From Callorhinus ursinus (taxonomy: Eukaryota; Chordata; Mammalia; Carnivora; Otariidae): a stretch of DNA of 64,000 nt. The notes under the pieces are model-generated. The model did not search any database. It saw nothing but the letters and a program-made list of their open reading frames with translations, and was not told the origin of the DNA. The translations under genes were made by a program, and so were the position numbers. How positions within the stretch are numbered: the first letter of the stretch is position 1; each line of letters begins with the position of its first letter. Of this stretch, positions 12,590-24,545 are shown one piece after another. Location of the stretch: contig NW_020312785.1 of assembly GCF_003265705.1 (NCBI RefSeq), forward strand, positions 25,804,400-25,868,399, given 5' to 3'.

Positions 12590-12840
12590 TAATTCACAGC
12601 TTCTCACACCACCCACCCAAGACCCCAGTCCTTCTCCCCCTCCTAAATAGCCTGCACATAATAGCCAGAGATGCTATCAGAGACCTGAAATTAACGCCAA
12701 AGCACAATAGCTGTGGTACCTTTGTGCTAAGCCAAGACTGATAATAAATGCTGTAATTAGAGACTACAAGAGCTCCTCCCCAGCATAGCTTCATAGAACC
12801 CAATTTAATACTGCAAGGACACTAATTAATGGTTCTGTCA
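12590..12840. promoter_or_regulatory. Candidate conserved non-coding element
   Basis: A repeat-free stretch has clustered homeodomain-type cores, including TAATTAG (12754-12760) and TAATTAAT (12823-12830), in moderately GC-balanced DNA. This is a motif-based guess; conservation cannot be seen from one sequence. Confidence 0.25.
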
Positions 12841-12940
12841 CTCCACACCTAAAAGTGTCTTTCCTCTCCATTCTTTCTGCTCCTATTTGGCATGGCTGAT
12901 GTTAAAACTAAAATGTCTCCTTCAAGTGTGTGGCACCTTA

Positions 12941-12971
12941 CTGGCCAATGGATAGGCTCCTATTACTGAAG
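12941..12971 (+). repeat. 31-bp dispersed direct repeat, copy A
   Basis: This segment, starting ctggccaatggataggctcc, recurs exactly at 14197-14227. The flanks of the two copies are unrelated. Confidence 0.93.
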
Positions 12972-12984
12972 AGCACAAGATTAA

Positions 12985-15210
12985 TTTCTCAAAAGTTACC
13001 TTGTATGTTACCCCCCTTCCCCACCATATAAACATATGCATGTGTATATATGTACACACATACTAACACACATACATACACACACACAGAGACTAGCATC
13101 AATGCATAATATAAAAATCTCCTGAAGGTAGGAAAAGTCAATGTGGTCAATCCACTTGTTTTCTGGGAAGCAGAAGTGTGAGTTTTCCCCACCTCCCTCT
13201 AAATGGTTTTAAAGAACAACAGCTCTGCCCTTTAGTGTCTGTAGTGGCAGGATTGTTCTCTGGAAACAGTCTGAAGCCTCAGGCTCCCTTTAATCACATG
13301 GCTCTGCCATTCCTGATATTACCAATAAAAGAAAAATCCTAACAAGAATATTTATGTGCTGATTCCCAAAGACAGTAACTAAACGGCACTTCATCTATAG
13401 GTCAAATTCTATTATGACAGAAACTATTTCAATAAAATTTCCCATATAACAAAAATACCCAACTGATTACCCTTTATTTCAGAAAATATTTCATCAAAAT
13501 TGTAGGATGAGGAACACAGCCAGACTCCTGTAGAGTTCACTTTAATAGGACCTGATTTATTATGAGCCTGTAAATACTCTCATTCACATAAGCTACTCAT
13601 AAGCAATCCTCTGTTTTCTGTATTGACAGCTTCTCTATCAGGAATAGATGACATCAAAATTATTATTCTCTTTCTGCAGTTCCAAATCACATAAAATTCA
13701 TTGTTTTTAATCAAGCCATTTCACTTTCCAATTCACAGATTCTTATTTGCTATGAGTCCTGTTAGTCATTAGTATAAATTAGGATGGGTCTACAATTGTA
13801 ATGATCCATGCTTTATTAACCTCCTCCATTTTATCAAGCACTGTGATTTAAGAGATATCAGTTCAGCCTACACAGCCCGCAAAATTAACATCAGTCACTC
13901 TGGAAATAATCATGAAAGAAAGCATTGTAACAACATAGAAAGAAACCCTGAGCCATATAAGACCATCAACAATTCATAAATTTAAAACTTATAGAAAGAT
14001 AAAAGAGTAGAGATCCATAAACAAATATGTGTGCATCTAACCAGGAATACGCTGCTTCAGGTGTGTTGGATTTAGTTATTCCAAACACTGAATGCTAAGC
14101 ATGTAAAGATCTGGTAATAGGTTTTAAATGGAGGTAGCATGGCTTAATGGGACTAAGCTCTAGGACTTAATGGAATCAATGAGTGAATTTTAAAACCTGG
14201 CCAATGGATAGGCTCCTATTACTGAAGGGTAATATCAAAAAGTTATATCAGCTAAAAAGTTATATCAACTTTAGGAGTCACTTAAATTTTTAGGAGTTTC
14301 AGGCTCATTACTTCCAGTCAGTAACATCTGAAATATTGTCTGCCAAAATCCAGCTTATCAGTTGGAAATTTACTAGGAAATGTTTCTGTCTTGATATGTG
14401 TCCATATGCTTATATTTTTATACTGGTATTTTCTCTTTACCCACATGCTTGACTTAAAGGACATAATGGTTAAATGAGACTTTACTTTTTACTTCTATTG
14501 CCTTTCACACATTACTTTTGTAAACCTATAGCTGCTAATGAGAGATAACCCTCTTTTCTCACTTAGACAATGATAAACATTAAATCACTTAGGTATTTAG
14601 ACTAGAAATGGTACAAAAAGGTGGATGTGGTCTGCCTCCTCAAAACAATCCTATTTTGACATTCTATCAGTCACATTTCCTGGTGCACTAATGATTAGTA
14701 TAAAAAGATCATCGAATGCCGAACATAATCGGTAGGCAAGTTCTAATCATCCTGTCTGTTGATAGTCACTTTATAATCATATTTGATTCCTCACATTCTC
14801 TGCCCTTAGATTTATGCTAACACACATCATTTGAACCATTGGTCCAATCAATAGATCTCTAGACCAAAATAATAAAAGATGGAAACACTATAGAAAGTGA
14901 GTGTGGACATCATGAGTAAGATACCTCCTTCTTTGCTTGTTTATAATTAATTCTCCAAAATAGCCATCCAATACAGTTCTAGCATCCTTTCTCATATTGT
15001 AACTTGTCTCCTGGAGTTTAACATCTCAGTGGAGTGGTTATGCACTGGCCTAAACAATCTCTCTGCTATTCACTCCGTCATTCATTTAGTAAGACTAGTG
15101 ATACAGAAGTAACTAGAACAGGAGGAAATCCTTATCTACTGGGAAAACAGACACATGACCAAATATATGTTAACATTTTACAAAATATAACAAGTCATCT
15201 TTCATTTATT
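12985..15210. other. Gene-free, repeat-poor interval
   Basis: A mixed TA/CA microsatellite lies at about 13025-13090. Otherwise it is unique-looking AT-rich DNA. TAAT-rich stretches at 13600-13930 could be conserved non-coding sequence but nothing proves it. Confidence 0.5.
14197..14227 (+). repeat. 31-bp dispersed direct repeat, copy B
   Basis: An exact copy of 12941-12971. Ten bases downstream lies a 17-bp tandem duplication (14237-14253 and 14254-14270, unit aaaaagttatatcarct), which suggests repair-associated rearrangement here. Confidence 0.93.
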
Positions 15211-15214
15211 ACTT

Positions 15215-15410
15215 TCAAAGAACCAGGCACTTGGTTGAGTGATTTACATGGATTATCTCAGTATATCCTCATATAACCCTATTGAGAAACGTACCGTAAT
15301 TATGTGACATTGGGCAGATAAGAAAACCAGGACAGAGGATAAATGACTTGTCTAAAATCATATGCTAGAAAGTGGCTAAACAGATTCAAACTCTTGTAAT
15401 TCAGACAAAA
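15215..15410 (+). repeat. MIR
   Basis: It follows the MIR order: 'ccaggcacttggttgagtgatttacatggattatctcag', then 'atcctcatataaccctattgagaaacg', 'cagataagaaaaccaggacagagg', 'aaatgacttgtctaaaatcatatgctag' and 'gattcaaactc'. Confidence 0.8.
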
Positions 15411-15673
15411 TGTATGATATGGGAACCCAAATGGAAGCCCAATGGTTAGAGCAAAGCTGCTGTAATTTTAATAAACCATATTTATTCTCAGAGATAAAGT
15501 CTTGCATTCCAAATGCCTCCTTAGTTCTGATGTAGGTCTAAATCAATTTTCTACAAAACCTACCTTGCCTAAGCAGTATTATCCTGTGGATTCATTCTTT
15601 AGTAATGTGAACATATTCCTATCCTATCATGTCCAATGTAAAGGAAGACAATTTGAGGAAAACAAAGGAGAAG

Positions 15674-15838
15674 GTGGCTAGCATTTATTGAGTACTTATT
15701 TTTGAAGGCAAAAGAAAACACATATTAATAAATACTTAAAGAACTCTAATATATAGGAATTGTCAACTCCATTTTACTGATGAGGAATCTAAAGCTTTGA
15801 GAGGTTAATCAACTTCCAAGTTGGGATTCAAGTCTACA
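15674..15838 (+). repeat. MIR
   Basis: 'agcatttattgagtacttatttt' is followed by 'ctccattttactgatgaggaatctaaagctttgagaggttaatcaacttcc' and 'gggattcaagtc', the usual MIR core and tail. Confidence 0.75.
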
Positions 15839-15866
15839 TTTTTTTTTTTTAATTTAGAAATGCTCA

Positions 15867-16054
15867 GGCACCTGAGTGGCTCAGTTGGTTAAGCATCTGC
15901 CTTCAGCTCAGGTCATGATCGCAGGGTCCCAGGATCAAGTCCTGCGCTGGGCTCCAGCAGGGAGCCTGCTTCTCCCTCTGCCTCTCTCTCTGTCTCTCAT
16001 GACTAAATAAATAAAATATTTTTAAATTAATTAATTTTTAAATTTTTAAAAATA
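15867..16054 (+). mobile_element. CAN SINE
   Basis: Head 'cacctgagtggctcagttggttaagcatctgcc', body 'gcagggagcctgcttctccctctgcctctctctctg' and an A/T-rich tail extended by TTTTTAAA runs. The short imperfect duplication aaatgctca / aaatgatca flanks it. Confidence 0.9.
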
Positions 16055-16064
16055 AAAATGATCA

Positions 16065-19060
16065 TGTTCTTTTCACCATCGCTAGGCACAATATCCCTCC
16101 ATCCTCCCTACCACCCCCAGCATACAAAGTTAAAGCTATTTGCTCATTTTAAATTCAAGTTTTATTTCCTTGCGTAGGTTCAACAGAATTATTCTGAAGG
16201 AATAATTGTGACATTTAGATTGCTTAAGATGTAGTACCTCAAATTTCTGGTTATAAAAAGGGTTAAGATGAGGGTTGGGGATCCAAGAGTTCATTTGCCC
16301 ATATAATCCCTGTTATCTATTAAAACAGATTACATAAATTGCACTCAATAAGACAAAGCCTTACCATTATTTGATTTGCAACAACAACACACACTCACCC
16401 TTCAAAACACAAAAAGATGGCATAGGCTTTGGCAGAATTATGTTCAGATACCATAGCTAATCCTTTGAAAGAAATCCAAACTGATCACAAAGCCTTTTAG
16501 AAGACCATAATTTAAAAAAAAAGAAGGAAATAAAATCAGCAATGTTAAGGGAGATGAAAAATACACATGCTGATCAAATTAGTCTTGGAATCTAGTATTT
16601 AGTTGATAGAATAGCTTTATTCTAGAAACCCTCAGGAAATGATTGGGTGTCAGGGGTTAATACAAATGTGACCCTCATTAATAGAGAAGAACAGCATCAG
16701 CTCTCTGGACAATTAATTTTTCAACTGTGTTTGAGTAAGGCGACCCCTCTAAGTCCATACCCTTAATACTCTGTGCAATGTTCCTATGTGCTATCACAAG
16801 TACTTGACTGGAATAAACTGAGAATGACTCAAAAGATCTGCCACTTTCTGTATGTGCAAAGTAACATCAACCCTAATCAGACAGCTGGAAATGGAACCCT
16901 AACTGGAATTTTGCCCTGGTGACCATGAATCAGAGACACAGTCTTTGATAGAGTGACAAGCATAAGCGTGGCCCTGAGTACCCTAGATATGAAGATCTTA
17001 AAAATAGAACTTCTTTGCATTGATAAAACCTGACTAACCAAAAGGCTGACTGGAACCTCAATTTTGTCTAGAACAAACACAGAAATTTCTTAAATCCTGA
17101 AGAGTCCTCACTGAAAGTTGGGAAAACCAATAAGGCCTTTAGGAACTGTCAAGCCACAAGCTGTGCATGAAGTCAAAGGTGGCAAGATAAACCCAACTTG
17201 ACATTCATAATCATTCAAAATTCAACATCAGAAATTACACATCCTGTGGACTTAAAACACGCTAATGCAGTCTAGGGTGGAACAGGCATGTCAGCTGAGC
17301 AGGTATATCAATCCAGAGTTGATGTATGGTGCTGAAGTTTTCTGGACAACAGTATGGGGCAATGTCCTAGGGACACGTTGTAGGAATATGGATCATGGCA
17401 ACTGCTGATTCAACATGTCCTTGTCCTCTTGTTCTTGACAAAGATTTCTTTTGGTAAAAATCACTCAACACATTGTCAAAGGAAAGGCACCAGGCTGTCC
17501 ATTGTAGAGAACCTCCCAAGATAATTATAATGTCACCAATATATAAGTTGGCCCTTCTGGACTACATAACAGAGACCTACGTCTATACTCCAATCTGCCA
17601 CAGACTGACTTGTTTCTTCATTGGCAAAATGAACCATATCAGTAGTATTAAATGACTGCATTCATGTAAGCTTTCTAGAAACAAAACATGGCAAATAATG
17701 AACATATATATGCATGCATGTACATATACACAAATATATTGGAATTGCTACATCAAGGAAATCAAAAATGAAGGACCCATTACCTACATACTCCTCTACA
17801 GTTAGTCTCTAAGACTCCTCGATGGAGATCCTAAGGTAGCTAAGAGCTATTTGAAGTTGGTAGTATTATTTACAAATGTATTACCATAAGACAGTGGGTT
17901 TTTAACAATAAGAAACTTTTTTTTTTTTTTAAATTTGACTTTTGATTCCCCAACTACACTGGATATATATTCCATAGTATTTCCTGGGGAGGAAAAAAAA
18001 AGTGTGAGGAAATCACTGAATTCCTTAGGACATTTTAATCTACTTCTACTGGTTTAATGTTCATTAGAGGAATCACAAAATTCCATTGATTTATAAGAGA
18101 AAAATGAGTAGAACATAACAATTGAGCCATAACTCTGAGTGTGAGTGAATTCAGTGCAGGATTCAATCTTTATAAAAAGGAAAATAATTAAGAGAAACTA
18201 TCAAAATAGGCTTGAAAAGAATAAAATGACTTGCAGATATGTCAACTCTTCTAAGAGAAGCAGAGATAGATCTAACCCTCCCTTGTGTAAAGTCACTTCA
18301 GAGAGGGAAGGATATTGTATCTTCTGAGTGAGTCAATGAATTTTGTAACCAGGTGAAATCCCTTCACCTGAAAGTAGGGTCCTGCATCTCACCTGTGCAA
18401 GCGGAATGACTTAGATGGTTATAGCTAAAGGCCTACATCAGCAACAAGAATGTCTACAAGGTTCACTATTCTCAAATAATTTGAGAAAAAAATAAGAAAT
18501 TACCACCCAGTTCCTTTCAGAAAGTTAAAAAAAAATTCCCTAGCATTATTGGGGACCTCAAAGTGATTAGTCACAAAAGATCTACTGTTTATAATTATAT
18601 ACGAGGAACAGAAATTATGAGATTGTCCTGGGAATGTAAGACCCAAGAAACGTGATATACAAAATAGCAAAATGACAAATACAGTAAGAGGATAAATCCT
18701 GATCATCTGAGAAACTAAGTAATTACATTGTGATGGGAGATTTATGAAATTTGAAAAGGAAGAGAAAATGCAAATTTAGAGTAATATCATTAGTAAAAGG
18801 TAACTAAAGAAATACATCAACTATATCCTTGGTTCTGCTGAGTCTGGGCAAACATAAATGGAGTAAATACTATGATATTCTAAAACTGATTTGAACTAAC
18901 TTTCAACCTTTGCCTAGGTGTCAATCTTCTCATTAAACTAGCAAAGTTTTGTTTTTTTTTTTTTAACTGAATGCCCAGAGGAAGTTTATTACTACTTTCA
19001 GCATGTGAAAATCTGATTCAAAATAGGTACAGCTCCCTACTCAAGGCACTTGCCTTATAA
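16065..19060. other. Gene-free interval
   Basis: The interval is unique-looking AT-rich DNA. A TA/CA-rich run lies at about 17703-17735 and T/A runs at 17919 and 18953. No ORF above chance size and no repeat I can name. Confidence 0.5.
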
Positions 19061-19139
19061 TTACTAATTCATTAATTTATCCTCATTACTGTCATTTCCA
19101 TTTTATGTGTGAAGAAACTAAGAGACAAAGGTTTCGGTT

Positions 19140-19570
19140 CACTTGTTTAATACAACATATGGTATATGTGGCTGTCAAAAGAAAGACATTCCAGAAAAGG
19201 TAAAACATGAATTGAATGTTAGAAAACAGAGAGAAGATAGCCTGGCCGAAGGGATGGGGCATGAGGAAGCCTTTCTGGGCAGATAGAACTGCTTCTGGGC
19301 TTTTGAACAAAGGGACACAGAGAGACAGAAACAGTAACATTTCAGAGGCTGAGTGTTGTTGGAGAAGAAATAGCAAGGTGTAGCAATAGAAAAAGTTGGA
19401 GAGTTAGGCTGTTTCTGTGTCATGAGATGTCTTGAAGGCCGGGCTTGGAAACGTATACTTTTCATTGTGGATCACTGAGGGAACATTATAGGATTTTAAG
19501 CAAATATATTTGTATTTCCAAAATAATCTTTCTGGTTAAAATGCTGAAAATGGTTGATAGGCAACAATTC
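19140..19570 (+). repeat. Old composite mammalian repeat, copy 2
   Basis: The order 'gacattccagaaaagg', 'gaggctgagtgttgttggag', 'gagatgtcttgaaggcc', 'attataggattttaagcaaat' and 'aataatctttctggttaaaatgctg' parallels the dispersed repeat at 28915-30320. It is diverged and non-coding. Confidence 0.45.
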
Positions 19571-19604
19571 TGAAATTAGGAAATTCCATTATAGTGTTCC
19601 TTCC

Positions 19605-20153
19605 TTTTATCTCCCCCATCTCCATTCAGATATAATGGGCGTATGACATTGTGTAAGTTTAAGATGTACAGTGTAATGATTTGATATATCCCCATCACTT
19701 CACATAATTGCCTGTGTGAGTACATGAAAACATTTAAGATCAACTCTCTTAGCAATTTTCAAAAATACATTATTGTTAACTATAGTCACAATACTGTACA
19801 GTAGATCCTCAAAATTTATTCATCTTATAATTGGAAGTTGATAACCAACGATCAGTATCTTCACATTTCCCCCCAGCCCTTGGCAACCACCATTTGATTC
19901 GGTTTATATGAGTTTGGCTCTTTTAGATTCCACATATAAGTGAAATCATACATTGTCTTTCTCTGTCTTTTTTCACTTAGCAAATAACCCTCAAGGTTTA
20001 TCCATGTTCTTGCAAATGCCAGGATTTATTTCCTTAATGGCTGAATAATATCCATCTACCTACCTACCTATCTACCTAATCTCACATTTTCTTTATCCAT
20101 CATCCATCAATGAACACTAAAGTTGTATCCATGTTTTGGCTGTTGTCAATGCA
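19605..20153 (-). mobile_element. Old L1 (L1M-type) 3' end, antisense
   Basis: The + strand reads as the reverse of an old L1 3' UTR. Landmarks are 'tgacattgtgtaagtttaagatgtacagtgtaatgatttgatat', 'ttgttaactatagtcacaatactgtacagtagatcctc' and 'attccacatataagtgaaatcatac'. A (TACC/TATC) tract lies at about 20050-20078. Confidence 0.8.
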
Positions 20154-20685
20154 GGTAAACAGCTGGAGGGGCTAGCCCTGAGCACATGTACAGCAGCCAG
20201 GTTCAGCTGCGGGGATCTAGGCTGGTATCCTGCACTCACACAGCAGGCCACTCCCACTGTGTAGCTGATACCAGCCTCTGCCCTTTTGCCTTATTCCTAG
20301 CCATCCCTATATACCTCAGCTCTGCTGGTTTCCGGGTGGGATGAAACTGAAGTGGGTCCTTCATGCACTGCCTCAAAAGGCTGGGAAAGTTCATTGCTCA
20401 CCTTATTTTCCATTTCTGGAGAGGGAAGCTCTTTCCAGCCAAACAATTTCTTCTTGGTCCTAGGCAGTGCCAGCCTAAGAAATGGGATAGTACAGGCAAA
20501 ATAAAACTGCTCCTTATCTTTTTGTGCAGTTATTCTCTGGTTTTCTTGTTGTTCAAGTTTAAGTGGATTCTGGAGCTCTCCCAGAGCTATTTTTGTTTGT
20601 AGATAGTTGTCTAATTGAGGGTCTTCGTAGGGGAACAGTCTGTAGTCTCCTCTTCCTCCATTTGCATGACATCACTGGATCTCAT
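20154..20685. other. Unassigned GC-richer insertion between L1 parts
   Basis: This stretch is less AT-rich than its flanks and separates the L1 3' UTR from the ORF2 part. It may be LTR- or L1-internal DNA. I cannot assign it. The short + frames here are not protein-like. Confidence 0.4.
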
Positions 20686-21640
20686 GTTTATTGGTTTGTA
20701 TATATTGAACATCCTTACATCCCAAGGATAAATCACATTGATTGTGGGGGGACGATCCTTTTAATGTGCTGCTGAATTTGGTTGCTAATATTCTCTTGAG
20801 AATGTTTGCATCTGTATTTATCAGGTATATTGGCCTATAATTTTATTTTTCTTGTAATATCCTTATCTGGCTTTGGTATCACAGTAATGCTGGCCCCACA
20901 AAATGAGTTTGGGAGTGTTCCCTCCTCTTCAATTTTTTGGAGGGATTTGAGAAGGATTTGTGCTGATTCTTGGTAGAATTCACCCATGAAAACCCTAGTC
21001 CTGGGCTTTTCTTCACTGAAATATTTTGATTAGTGATTCAATCTCTTTACTCATTGGTCTGTTCAGATTTCCTATTTCTTCATGATACAGTCTTGGTAGG
21101 TTGTCTGTTTTTAGGAATGCATGCATTTCTTCTAGGTTATCTACTTTGTTGGCATACAACTGTTCCTAGAGTTTCTTATGATTTTTTATATTTGTCTGGT
21201 TCCAGTTGTAGTGTTTCCTCTTTCACTTCTGATTATTAGAGTCTTTTTCTTTTTTTCTTAGTCTAACTAAAGGCTTGTTGATTTTATCTTTTCAAAAAAC
21301 CAGTTCTCAGGTTCATCGACCTGTTCTATTATTTTTCTGGTCTCTATTTCATTTACTTATGCTCTGACCTTTGTAATTTCCTTCCTTCTGCTAACTTTGG
21401 ACTTAGTTTCTTCTTCTTTTGTAGTTCCTTGAGGTGTAAATTTACTTTAAGATCTTTTTTTTTTTTTTTCTTAACGCAGGCATTAATTGCTATAAACTTC
21501 CCTCTGAGAACTGCTTTTGTTGCATCTCCTAAGTGTTGGCATGTTGTTTCCATTTTTGTTTATGTTAAGATATATTTTATTTCCTCTTTGATTTCTTCTT
21601 TGATCCACTGGTTGTTCAGAGGTATAAGGCTCTTTCCATA
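20686..21640 (-). mobile_element. L1 ORF2 fragment, antisense and decayed
   Basis: The + strand is the reverse of L1 ORF2. Landmarks are 'attgaacatccttacatcccaaggataaatc', 'aatgagtttgggagtgttccctcctcttcaattttttgg' and 'ttgatccactggttgttcag'. It covers part of the reverse-transcriptase domain and its upstream region. Many frame breaks make it non-functional. Confidence 0.85.
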
Positions 21641-21644
21641 ATCC

Positions 21645-24311
21645 ATGTATTAAGGATTCCTGATTCAGGAGACATGCACAAAAAGTGATAGAACTGGAAT
21701 GTATGAAGGAAATGAAATCAATAGGATTTAATAAATAATTTGACTTGGGTAAGAAGTAGAAGCCAAATATGATTACTAAGAATCTTGTTTCTGTTACTGA
21801 GAAGAGCAAATTGCATAGCAAAAGAGTACAGAGGAAAGTACAGATTTGGTGTGACAAAAATGGTACATCCGGAGTTTAGGCACAGGTGTTTGAAAATCTC
21901 ATTGCTCCGGCCAGTGCTTGCTGTTATTTTGTCATCCTCTATAATTGATCTGGGAATCTGGAGCATGGAGGTGATTGGACATACTGCCTGGATACTTCCT
22001 TTGTGACCCCAACTGGGGGCTTTAAAATGGTGAGTCAAAAACATGAACAAGAACTACCCTATAGTGTAGTCTCTTTGGAGTCTTGAATAAATGGCTGCTG
22101 TATTCTTCAGGGTCTCTCCACTCTACATGTTCAGCATTCCAGTCTCTCCCATCACTGTTCAACTCATAGAATATTTGTTCAGCTCACAGCCCCTGGTAAC
22201 TGGCCTCCTAGAATCTTGAAATGTGCATGAGAGCTTAGAGTTCATTCAAAGATTGGAGGCATCCTTATGCTAGCTTCTGGACCATTCTCTGTGATATCTT
22301 GCTGATAACTTGCCCTGGAAATTATAGCTGCCTCAGCAGGCCAAACTGATCAGTTTCCTCCATCCAGTGAAACTACTGACTTCCACTTGGGCTCCATTCC
22401 CTGGACCAAAGTTTGAGAAATGCCTCCAGGCAGAAAGCAGAGCAAATGTGGAGGTTATTTTCTGAATTCCCTTTCTCTTAAGGATCACAGTCCTATCCAA
22501 AATTTTGTCTAATATTTAAAACAACTGCCTTATTTATTTTGTCCATTTTCCAAAGTTCTTAATGTCAGAGGATAAACTTGTTATTTGGTTATTTTCAGAA
22601 TCCCACATTATAAAATTTTTAACAGATACTACTCAATTACTCTCCCCAAAAGCTCAATAGGGATTTAGATGATCCAAGGATAAAGAGTTTTTAAATTGCA
22701 AGAAAAACAAAAAGGATTTTTACATCAAGAAAAGTATAACTCAGTAATTATTTCCTTTTAATATTATTATGTAAAAATATTAATACTTAGTATTATTAAG
22801 TTTTTTAACTTAAAATATTTATTTTGTACTTGTGAAATGCTGCAGGATGGAAATGTAAAGAAGAAGTATAGTGCGGGGACTTCTCAAAAATACATATGGT
22901 ATATCTGGAATGGACACATCCACACAAGCAAATTAAGAAAGTGATTAAAGAGGATAGGATATGAAGTAATGCATGGTGGCTGATAAAGAAAGGCACGAGA
23001 TTAAGCTCCAAAATAGAAGATAATGTTTATATGTAATGGGATTAATTTTCCATCATGTCTCATTCCTGGAACATCCTCTTCAATCTATGGATGGAAGAAC
23101 AGGCTGGATAAAACAGACTACATTTAAATCCTCTTTGTGTTACTCCTAGGAGTGGGGAGAGCAGGAAAAACACTATACCAGCATTTTTCAAAGTCTGTTT
23201 CACAAAATGCATGGTATTCTTCATAGAAAAGTTTCTACATATTCACAAAGGATTTAAGGTTCTTGAAATCAGTGAGAAATCCTATGATAAAATGTCCCGA
23301 TTAACTTGTTTTAATGTAGCATTTTATAAAATTGTGTAACTACAGAAAAAAATTATGCAATGATATCAATTAATATGCTCTATATTGTTATATGATTATT
23401 ACGGCATTAAAATAATATGAGTACCCTTTGGAACACACTTTGAGAAACTCTGAGTTATGTTACTTAGACGTGCTCAAAGAGACTTTGTAAAGAGATGCAG
23501 TTTTTTCCTGAGTCAAACTGACCAGTGTGGCTGCTAAAAGTTATACATAAAATGGTCTTCAAAACTAGAAAAATACTAAAGCCATTGACCCTGTAATCAT
23601 ACATCTCTAGAGGAGACACAAAAGACAACTATGTTTAGGCAAATGGACACACTGGTCATACAGGAACTTAGAAGTCAGTGTACAATGGAGAAACTGAAGT
23701 CAGGACATATCATTCCAGTATTGAAAATTCAAAGGTCACAAAGAAGACAAATTGCAGTATTCGGGTGAGACAGGGCAGCATGCCTCTTAGTCAGCAATAT
23801 TACAGAAGGTCTATCTGTGCTAATGGAAAAGTCAGAAACAGAATGGCGAAAAGATCAGTATAGTAGCAACATTAGCAGCCCAGTTAGGCCTTTTTATTAA
23901 GAAGAAAATAGAATAGAGACTTAAGAAATGCAGAAAGATTGTGACAGGATCCACCGCTGTACTCAAAAAAAGGTTTCATAGCATACATTACAAACATCAG
24001 ATGCATTTCTACCAGCGGAAGGGGATGGCCAGCCTGAAGAATAATAAGAGAATAAAATAGAAAAGATTTTCCCTTGTAAGAACCTATAGCTCAGAGTTTA
24101 TTCAGTAATCATGAAAGGACTAGTGGTTAACAAAAGGAGTCCAACCAGTATTGATTACTTACAGGTATAAATTATTTGCAAACCTATATTGCTTAGCTAA
24201 TTAACGCATAAGTTATTCTCTCTCATTAATTCATAATTTGTTATTTATTGACCAATAATACGTAATTCTGATGTAATTCACATGTAGGTTGATGTTAAAA
24301 TGGAACTGTTT
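21645..24311. other. Gene-free interval
   Basis: The minus-strand frames at 21483-22050 run through L1 remnant and are not protein-like. The rest is unique-looking AT-rich DNA with no recognised element. Confidence 0.5.
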
Positions 24312-24325
24312 AAACTTGGGTGAAG

Positions 24326-24531
24326 GGTGCCTGGGTGGCTCAGTTGGTTAAGCGACTGCCTTCGGCTCAGGTCATGATCCTGGAGTCCCGGGATCGAGTC
24401 CCGCATCGGGCTCCCCGCTCAGCGGGGAGTCTGCTTCTCCCTCTGACCCTCTTCCCTCTCGTGCTATCTCTCATTCTCTCTCTCTCTCAAATAAATAAAT
24501 AAAAAATCTTTAAAAAAATAAATAAATAAAT
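24326..24531 (+). mobile_element. CAN SINE, young subfamily
   Basis: A near-consensus copy with 'gcgactgccttcggctcagg', 'tggagtcccgggatcgagtcccg' and the 'ctgaccctcttccctctcgtgc' body, followed by an AAATAAATAAAT tail. The perfect 14-bp duplication aaacttgggtgaag flanks it (24312-24325, 24532-24545). It is a recent insertion. Confidence 0.97.
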
Positions 24532-24545
24532 AAACTTGGGTGAAG

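Noticed and set aside
21483..22050. Minus frames of 124 and 110 codons
   Set aside because: They run out of an antisense L1 ORF2 remnant into non-coding DNA; no reverse-transcriptase motifs remain in frame.
24326..24400. Functional tRNA gene in the SINE heads
   Set aside because: A- and B-box-like words exist, but cloverleaf pairing and a Pol III terminator at tRNA length are missing; they are SINE heads.
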